Origin: Alphaproteobacteria bacterium
Lineage (GTDB): Bacteria > Pseudomonadota > Alphaproteobacteria > Rickettsiales > VGDC01
Assembly: GCA_016869895.1 (NCBI GenBank)
Contig: VGDC01000018.1
Coordinates: forward strand, 1 to 12,470
Direction: 5' to 3'
Length of the DNA stretch: 12,470 nucleotides
The notes beneath the pieces were generated by a model, which was not told the origin of the DNA, searched no databases, and saw nothing but the letters and a program-made list of their open reading frames with translations. Below, piece after piece: positions 5,785-12,470 of this stretch (position 1 is its first letter; every line of letters starts with the position of its first letter). The position numbers and the translations under genes were made by a program.

Positions 5785-7058
5785 CATTTCCCTCCGATGA
5801 CGGTCAACCCGCCCATATACGGCACCAGCACATCAGGCACTTTCACCGTGCCATCCGCCTGCTGATAATTCTCGATGATGGCCACCATGGTGCGCCCCAC
5901 CGCAAGGCCAGAGCCATTGAGCGTATGCACGAAGGTGGTGTTCTTGTCGCCCTCGGCGCGGTAGCGCGCCTTCAAGCGGCGCGCCTGAAAATCGCCACAG
6001 TTCGAGCAGCTGGAGATTTCGCGGTACGTGTCCTGTCCCGGCAGCCACACTTCGATGTCATAGGTCTTCTTCGCGCCGAAGCCCATGTCGCCCGTGCAGA
6101 GCACCACGGTGCGGTGCGGCAGGCCAAGCTTCTGAAGCACCTTCTCCGCCGATTCGGTCATGCGTTCATGCTCCGCCTCGGATTCCTCCGGTTTGGTGAT
6201 GCTCACCATCTCCACTTTCGTGAACTGATGCTGGCGGATCATGCCGCGCGTGTCGCGCCCCGCCGAACCCGCTTCTGAGCGAAAACACGGCGTGTAAGCC
6301 GTCAGGCGCATCGGCAGCTTTTCCGTGGGGATGATGCTATCGGCGACGATATTCGTCAGCGACACTTCAGAGGTGGGAATGAGGTAGTGCTCGCCCGTGG
6401 TCTTGAACAGGTCTTCCTCGAATTTCGGCAACTGGCCAGTGCCATACAGCGCATTGGCTTTCACCAACACGGGTGGGGTCACTTCCGTATAACCGTATTC
6501 CAGCGTCTGGTGGTCGAGCATGAAATTCGCCAACGCGCGCTCCAACCGCGAGAGCGCACCGGAGAGGATGACGAAACGCGCACCGGACATCTTGGCGGCG
6601 GTGTCGAAGTTCATCAGGCCAAGTGCCGTGCCGATTTCATCATGCTGTTTGGGCGTGAAATCGAAGCTCTTCGGCGTGCCCCATTTGCGGATTTCCACAT
6701 TGCCGCTTTCGTCTTCGCCTTCGGGCACGTCATCGGCTGGCAGGTTGGGGATGGTCGCCAAACGGTCGCTTAACGCCTGCTGGCTGGCTTCCACCGCGCC
6801 CGTCTTCTGGGCGATGAGTTCCTTGATGGCCTTGCCCTCTTCCATGATGGCGGCGATGTCGCCCCCCGCCTTCTTCACTTCGGGGATGGATTTGGCGATG
6901 GCATTGCCTTTGGACTGCAAATCCTGAATCTCGGTGGTTAATGCACGGGATTCCGCATCCAGCGCGATAAGCTCGGCGGAAAGCGGCGCTGCGCCACGTT
7001 TCTTTAGGCCAGCATCGAATGCTTCAGCGTTATCACGAATCCATTTCATATCGTGCAT
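5784..7058 (-). CDS. serS: Seryl-tRNA synthetase
   Basis: A 424-residue class II aminoacyl-tRNA synthetase that charges tRNA-Ser (and tRNA-Sec where present). The N-terminal part (about 27-100) is the long antiparallel coiled coil that grips the tRNA variable arm. The catalytic domain shows PPVLVKANALYGTGQLPKFE (195-214, motif 1 region), the serine-binding TSE at 229-231, motif 2 FRSEAGSAGRDTRG (259-272) with HQFTKVEM, and motif 3 GSGLAVGRTMVAIIENYQ (382-399). The open frame extends further upstream, but the ATG at 7058 is chosen: it gives the conserved MHDMKWIRDN start and has AAGGA about 9 nt before it. It overlaps the 3' end of tatC by 26 bp and runs into surE, so it is probably made from the tat transcript. 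E. coli SerS has 430 residues. Confidence 0.97.
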   Translation of the reverse strand: MHDMKWIRDNAEAFDAGLKKRGAAPLSAELIALDAESRALTTEIQDLQSKGNAIAKSIPEVKKAGGDIAAIMEEGKAIKELIAQKTGAVEASQQALSDRLATIPNLPADDVPEGEDESGNVEIRKWGTPKSFDFTPKQHDEIGTALGLMNFDTAAKMSGARFVILSGALSRLERALANFMLDHQTLEYGYTEVTPPVLVKANALYGTGQLPKFEEDLFKTTGEHYLIPTSEVSLTNIVADSIIPTEKLPMRLTAYTPCFRSEAGSAGRDTRGMIRQHQFTKVEMVSITKPEESEAEHERMTESAEKVLQKLGLPHRTVVLCTGDMGFGAKKTYDIEVWLPGQDTYREISSCSNCGDFQARRLKARYRAEGDKNTTFVHTLNGSGLAVGRTMVAIIENYQQADGTVKVPDVLVPYMGGLTVIGGK

Positions 7059-7881
7059 GGGGGGAATCCTTGTCTTCCGTAGGGGTAATTTCCGTGTGGG
7101 TCTGGTCGTCCTCATCCTTGCGCATGCCGCGCTCCACCCAGCGGCAGGAGATGATGGACAATTCATAGAGCAGGTATAGCGGGATGGAAAGGCCTATTTG
7201 GCTGAAAACATCCGGTGGAGTCACGATGGCGGCGAAGGTCACGATGCCTACCACCGCATAGCGCCAGCCCTTGCGAAGCCCTGCGCTGGTCACGAACCCT
7301 GCCCGCGCCAGCAGCGTCAGCACCACGGGCAGTTGGAACGACACACCGAAGGCGATGAGGATATGCATGGCAAGCGACAAATACTCCCCCACCCGCGCTT
7401 CCAGCATGATGGACATGCCGCCCTCCAGCCCGCCCAAAGACTCGAAACCGAGAAAGAACTTCCACGCGGCGGGGAACACCACATAATAGGCCATCGCCGC
7501 CCCCAGCAGGAACAGCACAGGCGCGGCCAGCAAGAACGGCAGCACCACGAATTTCTCGCGTTTATACAGCCCCGGTGCGATGAAGCGGTAAAGCTGGAAG
7601 GCCGTGAACGGGAAAGACAGGAACACCGCGCCGAAAAGGCCCACCTTGATGTAGGTCAGGAACGCCTCCGCAAGGCCGGTATAGATCATCCGGCGGGAGG
7701 CAGGGTCGGGGTAGGCATCCGAAAGCGGGGCAACGAGGAAAGCATAGATGTCGCGCGCGAAATAGAAGCTGATGCCGAAGGCCACGAAAAACGCCAATAC
7801 GCTGTAGATCAGACGTGTGCGCAGCTCGATGATATGCGCCAGCAGCGGCGCGCGGGTATCGTCGAAATCCTCAGCGCTCAT
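7033..7881 (-). CDS. tatC: Sec-independent protein translocase subunit TatC
   Basis: A 282-residue polytopic inner-membrane protein that recognises twin-arginine signal peptides and exports folded proteins together with TatA and TatB. Six membrane segments can be seen (about 24-42, 75-96, 112-136, 165-190, 208-222, 226-246). Conserved motifs are the N-terminal HIIELRTR (16-23), LTYIKVGLFGA (75-85), FIAPGLYKREKF (100-111) whose E109 matches the signal-binding E103 of E. coli, VGEYLSL (164-170), and the TPPD loop (221-224). The cytoplasmic tail from about 250 is charged and longer than in E. coli TatC (258 residues). The ATG at 7881 has GGAGG 6-7 nt upstream and overlaps the tatB end by 11 bp. 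Its own end overlaps serS. Confidence 0.97.
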   Translation of the reverse strand: MSAEDFDDTRAPLLAHIIELRTRLIYSVLAFFVAFGISFYFARDIYAFLVAPLSDAYPDPASRRMIYTGLAEAFLTYIKVGLFGAVFLSFPFTAFQLYRFIAPGLYKREKFVVLPFLLAAPVLFLLGAAMAYYVVFPAAWKFFLGFESLGGLEGGMSIMLEARVGEYLSLAMHILIAFGVSFQLPVVLTLLARAGFVTSAGLRKGWRYAVVGIVTFAAIVTPPDVFSQIGLSIPLYLLYELSIISCRWVERGMRKDEDDQTHTEITPTEDKDSPHARYEMDS

Positions 7882-8221
7882 CCTTCGCCTCCGTTTTCTC
7901 GGCAGGTGCGGCAGGCTCTTCCGCTTTTGGCAGGCGTTTGGTCGCGTCGGCTTTCAGGTCTTCGGAAATGTCATAGACCCGCTGTTCCTTGCCTTCGAGG
8001 TCGATGATGGTGGGAAGCTGGATGAATTCGTCGCGCAGCGCGTTCAGCTCCGCCTCTTTGGCCAGCTCATCGAAGTTCTTGCGGAATTCATTGCCGATGC
8101 CGCGGATCTGCGCCAAGGTGCGCACCACAGCGCGCACCACCGTCGGCAGCTCCTTCGGGCCCACCACCACCACCGCCACCAGCAGGATGACGGCCAGTTC
8201 TCCCATCGAAAGCCCGAACAT
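7871..8221 (-). CDS. tatB: Sec-independent protein translocase subunit TatB
   Basis: A 116-residue protein with one N-terminal membrane helix (about 5-21), the G-P hinge at 21-22 (VVVVGPKELP), an amphipathic helix (about 24-60), and a charged, Ala/Pro/Glu-rich tail. The start MFGLSMGEL and the GPKELP hinge with VVRAVVRTLAQIRG separate it from TatA. TatB pairs with TatC to form the receptor for twin-arginine signal peptides at the inner membrane. The ATG at 8221 has AGAGGA about 10 nt upstream, a little far. It lies between tatA (gap 21 bp) and tatC (overlap 11 bp) in the standard order. Confidence 0.95.
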   Translation of the reverse strand: MFGLSMGELAVILLVAVVVVGPKELPTVVRAVVRTLAQIRGIGNEFRKNFDELAKEAELNALRDEFIQLPTIIDLEGKEQRVYDISEDLKADATKRLPKAEEPAAPAEKTEAKDER

Positions 8222-8242
8222 GCTGGTCGCTTCCTCTGGAGA

Positions 8243-8431
8243 TTACTGCGGGTCTTTGTCGGAAAGGGTCTTGGTGGTCTCTTTGGATTTGTCGTCGCCC
8301 TTCAGGCCTTCCTTCAGCGAGTGGATGCCCTTGCCGATATCACCGAGGATAGGGGCGATGCGGCCGCGTCCGAAGAGCAGCAACACGACGAGTAAAACGA
8401 TTATCCAATGCCAGATGCTGGTCGCGCCCAT
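8243..8431 (-). CDS. tatA: Sec-independent protein translocase subunit TatA
   Basis: A 62-residue protein that oligomerises to form or thin the membrane pore of the Tat system. It starts MGATSIWHWIIVLLVVLLLF (membrane helix about 5-20), then the FGRGRIAPILGDIGKGI hinge and amphipathic helix, and a short charged tail ending KDPQ. The SIWHW start and the FGRG motif are typical of alphaproteobacterial TatA. The frame extends six codons further to a TTG, but the ATG at 8431 has AAGGAG 9 nt upstream and fits the family N-terminus. First gene of tatABC, 55 nt after the end of the M50 protease gene. Confidence 0.95.
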   Translation of the reverse strand: MGATSIWHWIIVLLVVLLLFGRGRIAPILGDIGKGIHSLKEGLKGDDKSKETTKTLSDKDPQ

Positions 8432-8486
8432 GGGGAAAATCTCCTTCAAAGATATGCCGAGAAACTATCCAGTTTTGCGGATTCAC

Positions 8487-9176
8487 TCAAGAAAAACCCA
8501 CGATTTCGAGCATAAAAATGGCCATTTTTTGAATAAAAGGTGCCAAAAAATGGCTAAAAATGCTCCAATTTTGCCCGAAAAATGTGCCTAAAACCGTCGG
8601 AATCACAAAAATCGCAAGCGGCAAAGTCATCCCATAACGCTCTGATTTCGAATACCATTCCGATGCCTTGCGCGGCAGAAAACTGTTAAGTATCCTTCCA
8701 CCGTCCATCGGCAAAATCGGCATCAAATTAAATATCGCCAATGCAAGGTTCAAAAAAAGCGAGAAAACCAGCATTTTTGCCCACCAATCGGCATCTCCGC
8801 GGAGGAACGCGGCATCGTCAAAGAGCAGGCGCAGCGCGAGGGCGCTGAGTAGTGCAAGAACGATATTCACAGCGGGGCCGGCAGCGGCGACGAGGGCGGA
8901 ATCACGGCGGGGTTTGTGCAACAACGCAAAATTGACCGGAACGGGTTTTGCCCAGCCGAAGACGAAGGGGATGCCGGAGAGGATGAGCAACACCGGAAGC
9001 GCGATGGTGCCGACAGGGTCGATGTGCTTGATGGGATTGAAGGTGACGCGCCCCATGTATTTCGCGGTGGGGTCGCCCAGCTTCCACGCCGCCCAGCCAT
9101 GTGCGGCCTCATGCAGAGGAATGGCGAGCAGCAGGGGAAGCCCGTAGATCAGCAGGCCAAGTGCGGAGAATTCCAT
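8487..9176 (-). CDS. M50 / site-2 protease family membrane metalloprotease
   Basis: A 229-residue intramembrane zinc protease. The first membrane helix carries the zinc motif HEAAHGW (H22, E23, H26), and a later helix carries NLMPILPMDGGRIL (150-163), whose D158 is the third ligand. At least four hydrophobic segments are visible: 4-21, 56-74, 94-118 and 135-152, with further ones near 183-200 and 208-229. No PDZ domain is present, so it belongs to the short group of M50 proteins and not to RseP-type proteins. Substrates are unknown. The frame extends 19 codons upstream into nagZ, but the ATG at 9176 begins the conserved hydrophobic start and lies 4 nt after the nagZ stop, with no strong ribosome site. 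That favours translational coupling. The last roughly 130 bp are clearly more AT-rich than the rest. Confidence 0.88.
   Translation of the reverse strand: MEFSALGLLIYGLPLLLAIPLHEAAHGWAAWKLGDPTAKYMGRVTFNPIKHIDPVGTIALPVLLILSGIPFVFGWAKPVPVNFALLHKPRRDSALVAAAGPAVNIVLALLSALALRLLFDDAAFLRGDADWWAKMLVFSLFLNLALAIFNLMPILPMDGGRILNSFLPRKASEWYSKSERYGMTLPLAIFVIPTVLGTFFGQNWSIFSHFLAPFIQKMAIFMLEIVGFS
8514..8554 (-). repeat. Nested inverted repeats in the AT-rich 3' end of the M50 gene
   Basis: GCCATTTTTTG (8521-8531) and CAAAAAATGGC (8544-8554) form a perfect 11-bp inverted repeat with a 12-nt spacer. A perfect 16-bp palindrome, AAAAATGGCCATTTTT, overlaps it at 8514-8529. On the minus strand a run of five T follows the stem after CA, so it is terminator-like, though the stem has few G-C pairs. 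Confidence 0.55.
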
Positions 9177-9180
9177 GGAT

Positions 9181-10215
9181 TCACGCGAATTCCGGCAGCA
9201 ATGCCTGCATGCGCGCCTGTGCCTGCGCGACATCGAACTGACCAGCGGGTTTCAGCAAACGCCCTGCCCGTTCGGCACGCGCCAGCGCTTCGCCATCAAG
9301 ATTGCCCACTGCCGGACTGATGGCGAGCATCTCGTCCATCTTGCCGTTGCAGTGGAGCACGATGTCGCAGCCTGCCGCGAGTGCACGGCGGGAAAGATCG
9401 CCCAAATCGCCGCTAAGGGCTTTCATGGAGATGTCATCGGACATGAGGAGGCCATCGAAGCCCAACTCTTCGCGGATAAGGCGGATGGCGGCTGCGGAGA
9501 GTGTCGCAACGTTTTCCGCGTCCACAGCGGTGTAGCGCACATGCGCAGTCATGCCGAGCGGCAAGTCTTTCAAAGCGCGGAAGGGTGCGAAATCCGTGGC
9601 GCGCAACTCTTCCAGAGAAGCATCGACCGTGGGCAGGTCAAGATGGCTGTCCACCATGGCGCGGCCATGTCCGGGGATGTGCTTCAGGACCGGTAGAACG
9701 CCGCCATCCAGCAATCCGAGGGCGGCTTCACGCCCCAAACGGGCGACTTTTTCAGGGGTATTGGCATAGGCGCGATCGCCGATGATGTCATGGCTGCCGG
9801 GCACGGGCACATCAGCAAGCGGCAAGCAATCCACGTTAATGCCGAGGGGAAGGAGTTCATCGGCAATCAGGCGGCTGTTCAGGCGCACCGCTTCATCCGA
9901 GCTACCATCGGGCAAATCCGCCAAGGTACGCGCGGGTGGATATTTGCGCCAATGGGGAGGACGAAGACGCGCAACGCGCCCACCTTCCTGATCGATGAGC
10001 ACCAAAGTTTCACGGTGCGCGACAGTGGCTTTCAGCTCGTCCACCAAAGCTTTCACCTGTTCCGGATTGTCGCAGTTACGGGCGAAAAGAATGAAGCCCA
10101 GTGGATTCTCTGCCTTGAAGAAGGCTTTCTCGGCATCACTCAGGCGATGGCCTTCGCAGCCGTAAATAACTGCTTTGGGGGTTTCGCCCTTCTCGTTCAG
10201 GGAAATGATGCTCAT
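9181..10215 (-). CDS. nagZ: Beta-N-acetylhexosaminidase NagZ (GH3)
   Basis: A 344-residue cytoplasmic glycoside hydrolase of family 3 that removes GlcNAc from GlcNAc-anhydroMurNAc-peptides during peptidoglycan recycling. In many bacteria its product feeds induction of AmpC beta-lactamase; no such gene is visible here. Motifs are NPLGFILFARN (37-47), VLIDQEGGRVARL (72-84), the substrate and acid-base loop KHIPGHG...VDSH (178-184 and 188-191), and GFDGLLMSDDISMKAL (252-267), where D260 is the likely nucleophile. No signal peptide is present, which agrees with a cytosolic location. The ATG at 10215 has AAGG about 9 nt upstream. The gene follows the SPOR gene by 23 bp and precedes the M50 gene by 4 bp. 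Length matches NagZ (about 330-345). Confidence 0.95.
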   Translation of the reverse strand: MSIISLNEKGETPKAVIYGCEGHRLSDAEKAFFKAENPLGFILFARNCDNPEQVKALVDELKATVAHRETLVLIDQEGGRVARLRPPHWRKYPPARTLADLPDGSSDEAVRLNSRLIADELLPLGINVDCLPLADVPVPGSHDIIGDRAYANTPEKVARLGREAALGLLDGGVLPVLKHIPGHGRAMVDSHLDLPTVDASLEELRATDFAPFRALKDLPLGMTAHVRYTAVDAENVATLSAAAIRLIREELGFDGLLMSDDISMKALSGDLGDLSRRALAAGCDIVLHCNGKMDEMLAISPAVGNLDGEALARAERAGRLLKPAGQFDVAQAQARMQALLPEFA

Positions 10216-10238
10216 GAAATCCGGCCTTCGATAACAAC

Positions 10239-11129
10239 TTAGTTTTTAACGATGAAACACGCCTGCTTCTGTTCGCTCAGGTAAGAGCAGACCTTGCGCG
10301 CGGAAGCTTCGGAATCGAAGGGTCCCATCTGCAAGCGATAGACGCTTTTCGAGCCCAAATCCGCACGCTCGACCTTATGACTCTTCGTGGGGAATTTGCT
10401 GCCATGCGCCGCGCTGATCTTGCTCCACGCTTTTTCGGCGGAATCCTGCGAACCGAAAGCACCCAGCTGCGCCATATATTTACCGCTGGAAGCGGCTGGT
10501 TTCGGCGTTTCTTTAGCCACCACGGGTGCGGGAGCTGCAACGGGCTTCTCGGCCACGGGAACGGATTTCACCTCTTCCACAGGCAGGGGTTGTGCCGCAG
10601 GCGCGGGGGTCGGAATCACGCTTTCGGTGGCGACCTGTTGGTGTTCCGTAGCGGGTTTTTCGGTTTCGACCTGAGACGCGGAGGTGGTCTGCTGAACGGC
10701 CACGACCTGTTCAGGCTCTGCCACGGGGGCGGCGGTCACTTCTTCGGGGGGCAGGTCTGCGCGTTCCACAGGTTCTTCAGTTGCAGGCATGATGCGTTCC
10801 GCGACGGGTGCGGCATCGCTGCCTTTGCCAGCGGCGAGCTGGTTATAAACGGATTTGTCCTGATGCTCGAACTGCCAACCACCCGGCTCTTTGGGGGTTT
10901 CCTTGATGGGGCCTTCTTCTTCAGCGACCAGCGGGATGTCCGACTCGTCCACGCCGCTGTTACCCGCCTGATACGCATACCACGCAAGGGCGACGAAACC
11001 GCCGATGGCAGCCAAGACGAACACGCCAGACAAGACGCGGATGAAACCGCGGGAGGAATCTTCCCCTTCGTCTTCCAGATCAAAATCCTCTTCGTCGTTC
11101 TGGTTGCCGCCATTCATATCGAAACGCAT
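10239..11129 (-). CDS. SPOR-domain, single-pass inner-membrane protein
   Basis: A 296-residue bitopic protein. Residues 1-29 are acidic and cytoplasmic, 30-52 form one membrane helix, and the rest is periplasmic. After the helix comes a short conserved piece, GGWQFEHQDKSVYNQL (83-98), seen in alphaproteobacterial SPOR proteins next to nagZ. A long Pro/Ala/Glu/Val-rich linker follows (about 105-212), then a C-terminal SPOR domain (about 217-295: YMAQLGAFGSQDSAEKAW ... YRLQMGPFDSEASARKVC). SPOR domains bind peptidoglycan stripped of stem peptides, which is enriched at the division septum, so a role in division or septal wall remodelling is inferred. The ATG at 11129 has a weak AGG 6 nt upstream; an ATG four codons later is possible. 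The layout resembles FtsN, but sequence alone does not show that it is FtsN. Confidence 0.85.
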   Translation of the reverse strand: MRFDMNGGNQNDEEDFDLEDEGEDSSRGFIRVLSGVFVLAAIGGFVALAWYAYQAGNSGVDESDIPLVAEEEGPIKETPKEPGGWQFEHQDKSVYNQLAAGKGSDAAPVAERIMPATEEPVERADLPPEEVTAAPVAEPEQVVAVQQTTSASQVETEKPATEHQQVATESVIPTPAPAAQPLPVEEVKSVPVAEKPVAAPAPVVAKETPKPAASSGKYMAQLGAFGSQDSAEKAWSKISAAHGSKFPTKSHKVERADLGSKSVYRLQMGPFDSEASARKVCSYLSEQKQACFIVKN

Positions 11130-11265
11130 AATCGCCTAATCCCGTAAAAATCGTTCTTTCAAGCTGTTCAAAGCGGCCTTTAAGCCGATGTTTCGGCTTT
11201 GGCTCGCGCCAATATCGCATAGGTTTCCCCCGAATGTATAGTGCCTTTTTGTATAAAAATGGCAT
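11080..11265 (-). CDS. Possible small basic ORF overlapping the SPOR gene start
   Basis: A 61-codon frame begins with ATG at 11265 (MPFLYKKALYIRGKPMRYWR...) and has a second ATG at 11220 (46 codons). The second start has a GGGGGA stretch about 5 nt upstream. The frame ends at 11080, inside the SPOR gene in a different frame. The product would be rich in Lys, Arg and aromatic residues. I recognise no family. It could be a leader peptide affecting SPOR translation or a chance frame. Confidence 0.2.
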   Translation of the reverse strand: MPFLYKKALYIRGKPMRYWREPKPKHRLKGRFEQLERTIFTGLGDYAFRYEWRQPERRRGF

Positions 11266-11294
11266 CTTTTCTTTGGGAATTCGCGCGGTGTCTA
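11130..11294 (-). other. Intergenic region between dgt and the SPOR gene with two hairpins
   Basis: This 165-bp gap is the longest on the minus-strand run. It contains a perfect 7-bp hairpin (AAGCCGA 11182-11188, TGTT loop, TCGGCTT 11193-11199) that competes with a CGGC/GCCG pairing (11174-11177 with 11184-11187). It also holds an AT-rich stem (TGCCTTTTT 11242-11250, GTAT loop, AAAAA-T-GGCA 11255-11264). Neither has a proper U tract on the minus strand. Two TATACA sequences read on the minus strand (11240-11235 and 11255-11250) could be -10 boxes, but no good -35 is visible. Confidence 0.4.
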
Positions 11295-12470
11295 TCAGAC
11301 GTTGGTGGCGGAGAGGTCGAAGAGGCGGCCATGTTCTTGCATGGCGTAGCGGTCGGTCATCCCCGCGATGTAATCGGCCACGATGACGGCACATTTCTGG
11401 CTGCCTTTGGCATCCACCTGACGGCGCCATTCCTCCGGCAGGCATTCCGGCTCGGAGATGAACAGGGCGAACATCTCGCGCACCACGCGGCGCGCCTTGC
11501 TGGTCATGCGGTTCACCTTATAATGGCGATACATGTGGCGCATGAGGAAAGCTTTAAGCTGACGGTTGTTCTCCATCATCTCCGCAGAGAATTCCGCAAG
11601 CGGGCGACCAAGGCGGCGCACGTCCTCCACCGTTTCCACACCGGAAGCGGCGATGTTCGCGGCGGTGGTGCGCGTCAAATCCGCGACCATGAGGCGGATG
11701 AGGCGGCGCACGGCCTCATGCACGAAACGGGATTGCTCATGGAGTTTCGGATAGGTCGTTTCGACCTCCTCGAAGACACGGGCGATGAAAGGCACAGAGC
11801 GGATGTCTTCCAACGTGAACAGCCCGGCGCGCAGGCCGTCATCCACATCGTGGTTGTTATAAGCGATGTCGTCCGCAAGTGAAGCGATCTGCGCTTCTAG
11901 GCCAGCATGTTCGGTCAACTCAAGGTCATGGGTGCGGGCATAATCCTGCATGGCGCGGGGAAGGATGCTGAAATCCTCGGCTTTTTTCAGCAACGGCCCG
12001 TTGTGCTTGGCCACGCCTTCCAGCGTTTCCCATGTGAGGTTCAGCCCATCGAAATTCGCATAGCGTTTTTCCAGCTGGGTGACGATGCGCAGCGTCTGCG
12101 CATTATGGTCGAACCCGCCGAAGGGCTGCATCATCTCGTCCAGCGCGTCTTCACCCGCATGGCCGAATGGGGTGTGCCCCAAGTCATGCGCCAAGGCAAG
12201 CGCCTCGCCCAAATCCTCGTTCAGGCGCAGCTGGCGGCAGACGGAACGGCTGATTTGTGCGACTTCCAAGCTGTGGGTCAGGCGGGTGCGGTAATAATCA
12301 CCCTCGTGGTTCACGAAGACCTGCGTCTTATATTCCAGCATGCGGAAGGCGGTGGAATGGATGATGCGGTCGCGGTCACGCTGGAACACCGAGCGTGTGT
12401 TGCATTCATCCTCCGCAATCAACCGGCCACGGCTGGCGAGCGGATGGGTGGCATAGGGCGCTAAATCGGA
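11295..12470 (-). CDS. dgt: dGTPase-like HD-domain dNTP triphosphohydrolase, 5' end off the window
   Basis: The visible 391 residues start SDLAPYATHPLASRGRLIAE at the right edge, with no in-frame ATG, so the true start lies a few residues beyond. Proteins of this family split dNTPs into deoxynucleosides and triphosphate and help control dNTP pools. Motifs are RDRDRIIHSTAFRML and YRTRLTHSLEVAQ, the HD core LALAHDLGHTPFGHAGED, and SLADDIAYNNHDVDDGLRAG, giving the H...HD...D metal set. The size and motif order fit the type 2 'dGTPase-like' subgroup common in alphaproteobacteria, where the preferred substrate is not always dGTP. The stop is TGA (complement of 11295-11297). No intrinsic terminator separates it cleanly from the SPOR gene 165 bp downstream. 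Confidence 0.93.
   Translation of the reverse strand, partial: SDLAPYATHPLASRGRLIAEDECNTRSVFQRDRDRIIHSTAFRMLEYKTQVFVNHEGDYYRTRLTHSLEVAQISRSVCRQLRLNEDLGEALALAHDLGHTPFGHAGEDALDEMMQPFGGFDHNAQTLRIVTQLEKRYANFDGLNLTWETLEGVAKHNGPLLKKAEDFSILPRAMQDYARTHDLELTEHAGLEAQIASLADDIAYNNHDVDDGLRAGLFTLEDIRSVPFIARVFEEVETTYPKLHEQSRFVHEAVRRLIRLMVADLTRTTAANIAASGVETVEDVRRLGRPLAEFSAEMMENNRQLKAFLMRHMYRHYKVNRMTSKARRVVREMFALFISEPECLPEEWRRQVDAKGSQKCAVIVADYIAGMTDRYAMQEHGRLFDLSATNV

Noticed and set aside
4624..5865. 413-codon open frame on the plus strand opposite pcm and surE
   Set aside because: It lies fully antisense to two well supported genes with all family motifs. Its product is a His/Arg/Asp-rich string without any recognisable domain, as expected from the complement of GC-rich coding sequence.
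7198..8007. 269-codon plus-strand open frame opposite tatC and tatB
   Set aside because: Antisense to intact tat genes; composition (Gln, His, Arg-rich) is typical of a shadow frame.
8462..8490. tatA promoter candidate on the minus strand (TTGAGT 8490-8485, TAGTTT 8467-8462)
   Set aside because: The spacing is right but the -10 match is poor; not enough to annotate.
1..12470. CRISPR arrays, tRNA or rRNA genes, insertion sequences, prophage or toxin-antitoxin modules
   Set aside because: No regularly spaced repeats, tRNA-like folds, transposase motifs or terminal repeats were seen; almost all sequence is accounted for by housekeeping genes.

Overview
The window looks like a stretch of an alphaproteobacterial chromosome of moderately high GC, judged by eye. 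The evidence is a GapR (DUF2312) nucleoid protein, a short bS21 gene, and the run dgt / SPOR protein / nagZ / ... / tatA-tatB-tatC-serS-surE-pcm-M23 lipoprotein. That run is a well known alphaproteobacterial neighbourhood. I cannot place the organism more finely from this sequence. Nothing here resembles a phage, transposon, CRISPR array or defence island.

Layout. Positions 1-145 (+) hold the tail of a YdcH/DUF465-type small protein, followed by a strong terminator. gapR (-, 293-568) and rpsU (+, 776-979) diverge from a shared 207-bp control region. rpsU has a GTG start behind a perfect 8-nt Shine-Dalgarno sequence and ends in two nearly identical terminator hairpins. A class I photolyase gene (phr, -, 1099-2532) and a DUF815 ATPase gene (+, 2560-3435) diverge with only 27 bp between their start codons. 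The DUF815 gene then meets the next gene stop codon to stop codon with no spacer.

From 3436 to the right edge everything lies on the minus strand. In transcription order it reads: dgt-like dNTPase (5' end off the window), a gap of about 165 bp, a SPOR-domain membrane protein, nagZ, an M50 site-2 protease, tatA, tatB, tatC, serS, surE, pcm and an NlpD-like M23 lipoprotein. Most of these genes overlap or nearly touch, so transcription in a few long units and translational coupling are likely. Functionally the set combines envelope and peptidoglycan work (SPOR protein, NagZ, NlpD-like protein, membrane protease), Tat export, seryl-tRNA charging, and nucleotide or protein housekeeping (Dgt, SurE, Pcm).

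The window is mainly housekeeping, and I do not see a convincing undescribed system. The points worth a second look are small-scale: the in-frame surE-stop-pcm junction, an M23 protein without its full zinc ligands or a LysM domain, loss of argS and scpAB from the usual neighbourhood with an M50 gene in the scpAB position, AT-rich hairpins at the M50-tatA junction, a structured leader and possible small ORF before the SPOR gene, and the rpsU leader and tandem terminators.
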